A model generated the notes under the pieces. That model was not told the DNA's origin, did no database searches, and saw only the letters and a list, made by a program, of their open reading frames with translations. Position numbers and translations under genes: made by a program. Shown piece by piece: positions 57,735 to 64,000 of a DNA stretch of 64,000 bases (position 1 is its first letter; every line of letters begins with the position of its first letter). Where the stretch lies: the NCBI GenBank assembly GCA_965153355.1, contig OZ231126.1, positions 38,812,001 through 38,876,000 on the forward strand, written 5' to 3'. The DNA comes from Flaccisagitta enflata. Taxonomy: Eukaryota; Chaetognatha; Sagittoidea; Aphragmophora.

Positions 57735-59470
57735 TAAGGGCTTGTGTAGGGTAGGGAGGGGTGGGAGGGGTGGGGGGAAATCCACCGTCGCCCCACCCCT
57801 CGGTTGAATTTACCCACCCCTCACATCATCAGTCCACCCTCACTTCATTTTTCCAACTCAACGTGAAACTTAAAAATCACTATTACCCCTCGATCCACCC
57901 CTACCCCTCGATCCACCCCTACCCCTCAATCCACCCCTACCCCTCAATCCACCCCTACCCCTCAATCCACCCCTACTTGTACAAAAATCTCATTTACATA
58001 TTGCAGTCTCAATACCTTTAAGTTCAAGGATTCATATCAAAACTAAAAAGGGTGGTGGTGGGGAGGGTGGTGGTTCAAAATTGACCTACCCTTTAGGCTC
58101 CACCTCGTATACCCCTAGGTTCACCCCCTAGGTCTACCCCTAGGTCTACCCCTAACCCTAAACCCAACATTACCCCTAAACCCAACATTACCCCTAAACC
58201 CAACACTACCCCTACCCCTATCCCTCCATCCACCCCTACCCCTCCATCCACCCCTACCCCTCGATCCACCCCTACTTGTACAAAAATCTCATTTACATAT
58301 TGCAGTCTCAATACCTTTAAGTTCAAGGGATTTCATAGTTCAAAAAACCAAAAAGGGTGGTGGTGGGGAGGGTGGTGGTCTGGGGGACCACCTGCCTGTT
58401 TCACCTCGGTATACCTCTAGGTTCACCCCTAGGTTCACCTCCCCAACCCCATTACCCCTAACCCAACACTACCTCAACCCCAAACCCAACACTACCCCTA
58501 ACCCTAAACTTCAACACACCCTAGGTCTACCCCTATGTCTACCCCTAACCCTAAACCCAACACTATCCCTAACCCTTAACCCAACACTACCCCTAACCCT
58601 AAACCCAACACTGCCCCTAACCCAAAACCCAACACTACCCCTAGGTCTACCCCTAGGTCCACCCCTACAGGCTTTTACTCAAAACTTGATAAAATTCAAG
58701 ATTACAAAAAGTACAAAATCTCTATTTACATATTGCAGTCCTAATACCTTTGTCATGATTTCATAATTAAAACAAAAAGAAGTTGACCCACCCCTCGGTC
58801 TACACCTCAGTCTACCCCTCAGGCTACCCCTAGGTCTACCCCTAGGTCTACCCCTAGGTCTACCCTAAACTTTTAGGTCTACCCCCTTCAGGTCTACCTC
58901 AGTCTACCCCCAAGCCTTTACTTCAAACTGAAAAATTGCAAGATTGGCAAAAAGTACAAAAATCTCTACTTCATATATCAGTCTAAGGGATTCATAATTA
59001 AAAAAAAACAAAAAGGGTGGTGGTGGGGGAGGGTGGTGGTTCAATATGAAATTGACCTACCCCTCGGTCTACCCCTGTCTACTCCCTGCTTTTACTTCAA
59101 AAACTTGATAAAATTCTTAAGTTTCAGCCTACTTGTACAAAATCTCATTTACATATTGCAGTCTCAATACCTTTAAGTTCAAGGGATTTCAATTCAAAAA
59201 CTAAAAGGGTGGTAGGGGAGGTGTGGTTCAAATTGACTCCACTGCCCACTTTGTTCACTCCTCTCTCGGTATACTCCCTAGGTCTACCCTAGCTCTACCC
59301 CTAACCCTAAACCCACCATTACCCCTAAACCCAACACTACCCCTACCCCTACCCCTCCATCCACCCCTACCCCTCCATCCACCCCTACCCCTTGATCCAC
59401 CCCTACCTGCACAAAAATCTCATTTACATATTGCAGTCTCAATACCTTTAAGGCTATCGTTGCTTCAAAA
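57735..59470. repeat. C-rich CCACCCCTACCCCTC / CCCTAAACCCAACAC repeat complex
   Basis: Arrays of ATCCACCCCTACCCCTCG (57890-57975, 58208-58275, 59355-59405) and of degenerate telomere-like CCCTAAACCCAACACTACCC (58140-58210, 58435-58640, 59300-59345). A conserved spacer recurs: tacaaaaatctcatttacat, attgcagtctcaataccttt, aagttcaaggga, then aaagggtggtggtgggg. Spacer copies are near 57975, 58275, 58710, 58955, 59135 and 59410. Frames here give Pro/Leu/Ser strings, not genes. Confidence 0.85.
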
Positions 59471-59569
59471 TGAAGTTACCCTGAATTTTTTTTTCTTTTA
59501 TAGAATGATAAATACTAGTGTAAGAAACCCCTTCAAAAAATTTCAGAAAATTGAAAAAACCCAAATATG

Positions 59570-59863
59570 AGCAATTTTTCAGACGCTCGCTAGCCTGACT
59601 GGGGCAACGGAGGAAGCTGAAATTTTTACTGAAGATAGAGAAGACATGTGGCCAGGGTAGACCTGTAAAAAGAAATTCAAATTTTATTATTTTACATACA
59701 ATAAATCCAAGAAGAAATCTGTAAAATGTAACCATATAGAGGCTAGTAGCTTTTTTGGGAATTTGTTCCAGGTCTACCCTGGCCACATGTTTTCTCGATC
59801 TTCAGTAAAAGTTTCAGCTTCCTACATTGCCCCAGTCAGGCTAGCAAACGTCTAGAAAAATGT
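59570..59863. mobile_element. Foldback element within the C-rich repeat complex
   Basis: Left arm 59578-59670 (cagacgctcgctagcctgac, tggggcaacggaggaagctg) and right arm 59767-59858 are imperfect reverse complements. The arms include acatgtggccagggtagacc. About 95 bp of AT-rich loop lies between them. Confidence 0.7.
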
Positions 59864-60335
59864 CATTATTTTGCTATTCATTAGAGTAAAAATCGTAAGA
59901 AATACTGGGTAAAGGTACAACTTATGAACAATTTTTTTCATCAACTCTTTTATAGTCTCCCTAACTCTCAGTTTTAAAGCACAAATTCATAGAAGCAGTC
60001 AGCGTCTGTGGCTAGTGAGTAGATTGCCTGACATGAGCACTGTGATAATGCGCAGGGTGAGAATAGAAATGAATTTCTTGAAACATTGACCTGGGAAAAA
60101 GAGTTTGTGATTAAGGAGGGGCAGACACCCTCCTTAAGTCTGTTGTTCAAATCCTCCTCTGATACATTGATAATTTTCATTTTTTCCTCTTTGCTTTACC
60201 AAAGCATTCCTGATTTTGTTTTCGCTTTGTATCTTGGGTCAGGCAAATGCTCTATGGTTGAAAATTGAAAGAGAGACCCTCTTAACGCACATTGGTCATG
60301 AAAACAGATTTTTAAATATTCGACTATCTTGAGGA
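59864..60335. other. No feature recognised
   Basis: Unremarkable sequence. Short overlapping frames on both strands have no recognised domain. Confidence 0.3.
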
Positions 60336-61420
60336 AATGTAAGCCTTAAGTTCAAGGGATTTCATAGTTTAAAAAACAAAAAAGGGTGGTGGTGGGGGAG
60401 GGTGGTGGTTCAAAAATTGACCTACCTCAGTCTACTCCAGGTCTACCTAGGTTCACCTCTCTAGTCTACTCCCAACCTAAACTCCAACACTATCCTAACC
60501 CCCAAACCCAACATCACCCCCTAACCCTAAACGTGCAACACTACTCCCTAGGTCTACCCCCAGGTCTACCTCACCTCCAACCCCAACATTCACCCGACCT
60601 TGGGTTCAACACTACCCCCAACCTCTGTCCCCAAGACTACCTCTGTGGTCTCACCCAGGTTCACTCCCAGGTTCACCCCCAGGTCTACCTCAGGTTCACC
60701 CCAGGTCTACCCCAGGTCTACTCCCTCAGGTTCATCTCCCTAGGTTTTTTTAAACTTCAAAAATTTGATGAAATTGCAAGTTTACAAAAAGTACAAAAAT
60801 CTCATATATATATTGCAGCCTCAATATTTTTAAGTTCAATGAATTTCATAATTCAAAAAACCAAAAAGGGTGGTGGTGGAGAGGTGGTGGCTCGTGTTGG
60901 GTTTAGAGTTAGGGGTAGTGTTGGGTTTTAGGTTTGGGTAAAGGCTTAGGCCAGGCAAAAGGCCGGTGTTGTGCAGTGCTGCCTAGGTTAGGGCATGTTG
61001 GTCGAGGTTAGGCAGTATTGGGCCAGGCTTGTGTGTGCTACGAAAGAGGTGGTGCTGGGGCTTAGGCCAGGGTGTGCTGGTTTAGGCCAGTAGTGTAGGC
61101 TCTAGGGTTAGGTGCAGTGCTGGGCCGAGGGTTAAGGGTTGTGTTACACAATTAACAATGCCTTCCATCCACCCTACCCTTGACCCACCTCCCCTACTCG
61201 ACCCACCCCTACCCCTCGACCCACCCCTACCCCTCACCTTCCCCTCAGCCCACCCCTACCTACCCCTCGATCCACATCCCACCCCTCGATCTACCCCTCG
61301 GGTTAAATTCCCACCCGTCGCTACCCCTGCATAATTCCATCCACCCGTCGGATTTTACCCACCCGTCGCTACCCCTCGCTACCCCACACAAGCCCTTATA
61401 ACGAATTTTAACCAAAAGTT
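60336..61420. repeat. C-rich repeat complex with strand switch
   Basis: The spacer and GGGTGGTGGTGGGG recur at 60345-60410 and 60780-60890. AGGTCTACCCCCAGGTTCACC-like units fill 60420-60740. At about 60893 the sequence switches to the G-rich strand (gtgttgggtttagagttagg to about 61145) and returns to CGACCCACCCCTACCCCT at 61150-61400. Confidence 0.8.
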
Positions 61421-61615
61421 TCTTTAGGACTTTTTATCAAACTAATCAGGTAAGATGCTACCTACTTTTTACTTGGAGAACTTGATGCCTCAATCGATCC
61501 TAAGACTCAAAAAACAATACCGGGTCGATTCAGTTGAAACTAGGATTTTAATATTTTGAAAAATGAATTGAGGTGGGAGGGACGGGGGCTGGTTCAACAA
61601 CAACAACTGGAGCTT
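61421..61615. other. No feature recognised
   Basis: Short mixed sequence between the C-rich complex and the 115-bp tandem array. Confidence 0.3.
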
Positions 61616-61619
61616 GCTA

Positions 61620-62395
61620 AACAATTGTTGACTGTTTGAGAGTGATTTGGCGTGAATAGGGTGACATTGAGAAAATGGGTTTCGGACGGAGACGGACACA
61701 CCCTCTTATAGAGATGCGAGGACGCATCTAATAATGATTGAGGACTGTTTGAGAGTGATTTGGCGTGAATAGGGTGATATTGAGAAAATGGGTTTCGGAC
61801 GGACGGACACACCCTCTTATAGAGATGCGAGGACGCATCTAATAATGATTGAGGACTGTTTGAGAGTGATTTGGCGTGAATAGGGTGATTGAGAAAATGG
61901 GTTTTGACGGACGGACACACCTTCATAGAGATGCAGGACGATTAATAATGATTGGGACTGTCGGAGAGTGATTTGGCGTGGGAATAGGGTGACATTGAGA
62001 AAATGGGTTTGACTACGGACACACCTTCTTATAGAGATGTGAGGACGCATCTAATAATGATTGTGGACTGTTTGAGAGTGATTTGGCGTGAATAGGGTGA
62101 CATTGAGAAAATGGTTTCGGATGACGGACATTGACTTTATAGATGAGGGACGCATTCATTAATGATTGTGGACTGTTTGAGAGTGATTTATGTGAATAGG
62201 GTGACATTGAGAAAATGGATTTCGGACGGACGGACACACCCTCATATAGAGATGCTAGTATTCATCTTACAATGATTGTGGACTGTTTGAGAGTGATTTG
62301 GCGTGCAGAGGGTGACATTGAGAAAATGGGTTTTGGACGGACAGACACATCCTTTTCTTATAGAGATGCGAGGCGCATCTAAAAAGTAGTGCAAT
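61620..62395 (+). repeat. Tandem array (about 7 x 110-120 bp) of family C-like 3' ends
   Basis: Each unit reads gactgtttgagagtgatttg, gcgtgaatagggtgacattg, agaaaatgggtttcggacgg, acggacacaccctcttatag, AGATGCG-AGGA-CGCATCT, aataatgattg. The end of the unit (GGACGGACA core, CTTATAG, hairpin, CTAA) is the 3' end structure of family C with a different base-paired stem. Copies at 61930-62270 are more eroded. Confidence 0.8.
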
Positions 62396-62399
62396 TGAT

Positions 62400-63270
62400 G
62401 GGAAATTGTTTGATTCGTCTACATCCAAAATCTTGTATTTTCACTTTTTCTCATAAAACTTAATAAGGATCGATCTAATTAGTTAAAGATGTCTCATGTA
62501 GGGTAGTGAGGTGGAGGTGGTCGAGGGTGTGAGACCACCCCTCGGCCCCACCCTCCCACCCCTTGGTTGAAATTGACCACCCCTTGGTTTACCCCTCCCA
62601 CCCCTCGGTTTACCCCTCCCACCCCTCGGTTTGCGACCTCCTCAGCTTACCCTCGTCCACCCCATCGGTCTACCCCTCGTTCTACCCCTGGGTCTACCCC
62701 TGGGTCTACCCCTGGGTCCACCCCTCGTTTTTTTTATACTTCAAAAATTTAATAAAATTGCTAGTTTGCAAAAAGTACAAAAATCTCATTTACATATTGC
62801 AGTCTCAATACCTTTAAGTTCAAGGGATTTTATAATTCAAAAAACCAAAAAGAGTGGTGGCGGGGGAGGGTGCTGGTTCAAACTGAAATTGTTTATAAAA
62901 TACACGACTATCATTTAAATTAAAATGAAAATGTCTACCCCTCGGTCTACCCCTCGGTCAACTTCGGGTCTACCACTGGGTCTACCCCTCGGTTCTTTTT
63001 TATACTTCAAAAATTTGATAAAATTGCTAGTTTACAAAAAGTACAAAAATCTCATTTACATATTGCAGTTTCAATACCTTTAAGTTCAAGGAATTTCATA
63101 ATTCAAAAAAACAAAAAGGGTGGTGGTTTAAACTGAAAATGCACAGCTATCATTTAATTTACAGCCTAGAGAAAAGAAACATTTTGCAGATATATATATA
63201 TAGACATTTTTCCCATAGCAAGTAAAATATTTCATTCGTGGTAAAACAAAACCTTTTACCTTAAGCAAGT
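62400..63270. repeat. C-rich repeat complex, right block
   Basis: CCACCCCTCGGTTTACCCCT units at 62535-62730 and 62935-62990, with the conserved spacer (tacaaaaatctcatttacat, attgcagt) at 62775 and 63040. The spacer is followed by a shortened ggtggtgg tail. AT-rich DNA lies between the blocks. Confidence 0.8.
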
Positions 63271-63276
63271 TAAAAT

Positions 63277-63555
63277 TTGCCTAACCCCAACACAACCCGT
63301 AACCCTAACACAACCCTTAACCCTAAACTCAACATTACCCCTAGCCCTAAACCTAACACAACCCTTAACCCTAAACCTAATACAACCCTTAACCCTAAAC
63401 TCAACATTACCCCTAACCCTAAACCCAATACTACCTTTAACCCTAAACTCAACATTACCCCTAACCCTAAACCTAACACAACCCTTAACCCTAAACCTAA
63501 CACAACCCTTAACCCTAAACCCAACACTACCCCTAACCCTAAACCCAACACTACC
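63277..63555. repeat. Degenerate telomere-like CCCTAA array
   Basis: Alternating CCCTAACCCTAAA and CCTAACACAACCCTTA or CCCAACACTACCC units with a period near 24-30 bp. The C-strand hexamer CCCTAA (complement of TTAGGG) recurs in nearly every unit, but pure hexamer runs are at most about two units long, so this is a satellite related to telomeric DNA rather than a telomere. Confidence 0.8.
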
Positions 63556-64000
63556 GGTAGATTTTTTTCTCAGGCGGAAGTAGCTTAAAAAGTGCTTTTC
63601 TTGTACCTAAGAATGTGTTACGAGCGCCATGGCGTCATTTTTCAGTCAAAAATTATAAGATGTAAACATATTTCAAATTTCTACATCAAATTGAGAGGAA
63701 TTTCATGCAATTTCCTTCATTTTGCCCCTCTCTTATGTAGAAAATCGGGGAAAAAAATGCGTGATCTTTGCGTGATGGAGGCTTCCTACCAAATTTTTTC
63801 CATTTATGATCTATTCCAAAGTGTTTCTTACATCCTATTCCATTCACTCGGGCATCTTTGAGAACTAGATGAAAAAAAAAATGGAAGTAATCTATCGCAA
63901 ATACGAAAAATTGTGGCCTCCCGTATATTGTGACTCAACCGGGAAAACTTGGTTTTTTTCTGCTTGTTGATATATGTGCGATAAATCGCTCAGATTAAGC
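63556..64000. other. No feature recognised
   Basis: AT-rich sequence to the window end. A frame at 63592-63861 has no recognised domain, so no gene is called. Confidence 0.3.

Noticed and set aside
63277-63555. True telomere
   Set aside because: The CCCTAA units are interrupted and degenerate, and ordinary sequence continues to the window end.
57761-63588. Pro/Ser/Leu-rich frames in the C-rich complex
   Set aside because: They follow the repeat period, occur in several frames at once and have no recognisable domain.

Overview
The window reads as a repeat-dominated eukaryotic, most likely metazoan, nuclear scaffold. The reasons are an isolated GT-AG flanked exon, a non-LTR retrotransposon, DNA transposons with hAT, TA and TTAA type insertion signatures, Helitron sequences, and extreme amounts of microsatellite and minisatellite DNA. 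The species cannot be told from the sequence. There is a 10-base assembly gap at 40915-40924. No rRNA, tRNA, CRISPR array or bacterial-type operon was recognised. Almost all long reading frames are translations of simple repeats and are left out.

Layout. 1-10 kb: microsatellites mixed with two dispersed families, called here cassette A (20-bp tandem arrays between GC-rich inverted repeats) and family C (elements with a (GTCY)n core and a terminal hairpin). At 9.1-9.4 kb there is a perfect palindrome. 10.2-12.7 kb: a hAT-like element with an exact 8-bp target duplication, carrying a 5'-truncated, stop-interrupted LINE. 13-18 kb: cassettes A and B and two long foldback elements. 18.1-20.3 kb: a 12-bp/36-bp higher-order minisatellite. 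20.9-25.6 kb: a giant palindrome with 1.4-kb arms, interrupted by a TTAA-flanked insertion and bracketed by 589-bp direct repeats. 26-34 kb: a second copy of the TA-flanked foldback, its related empty site, more family C, and two full-length non-autonomous Helitron candidates (family D). 35.3-39.2 kb: a TTGAAAATG minisatellite. 39.6 kb: one coiled-coil exon. 40.9-43.0 kb: a second minisatellite beside the gap. 43-52.9 kb: microsatellites, diverged relics and cassette B. 53.0-57.0 kb: the main coding locus, an SGNH-hydrolase-like frame followed in the same frame, after a single TAG, by a Helitron N-terminal protein (DUF6570-like plus Helitron_like_N-like regions) cut off by a foldback element. 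57.7-63.6 kb: C-rich degenerate telomere-like repeats and a tandem array of family C-like ends.

How the parts relate. The coding potential belongs to mobile elements, except for the exon at 39.6 kb and a doubtful segment at 43.5 kb. The Helitron locus is the only sign of a Helitron replicase. Families D (canonical TC...CTGG ends) and C (GTCY core, hairpin plus CTAA) look like non-autonomous rolling-circle passengers, but the window does not show which replicase moved them. The most notable observations are the SGNH-TAG-Helitron arrangement, the inverted-repeat-bounded array cassettes, the covarying terminal hairpins of family C, and the filled/empty site pair that fixes the TA target duplication of the foldback family. 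Family names A to F are local labels for this window.
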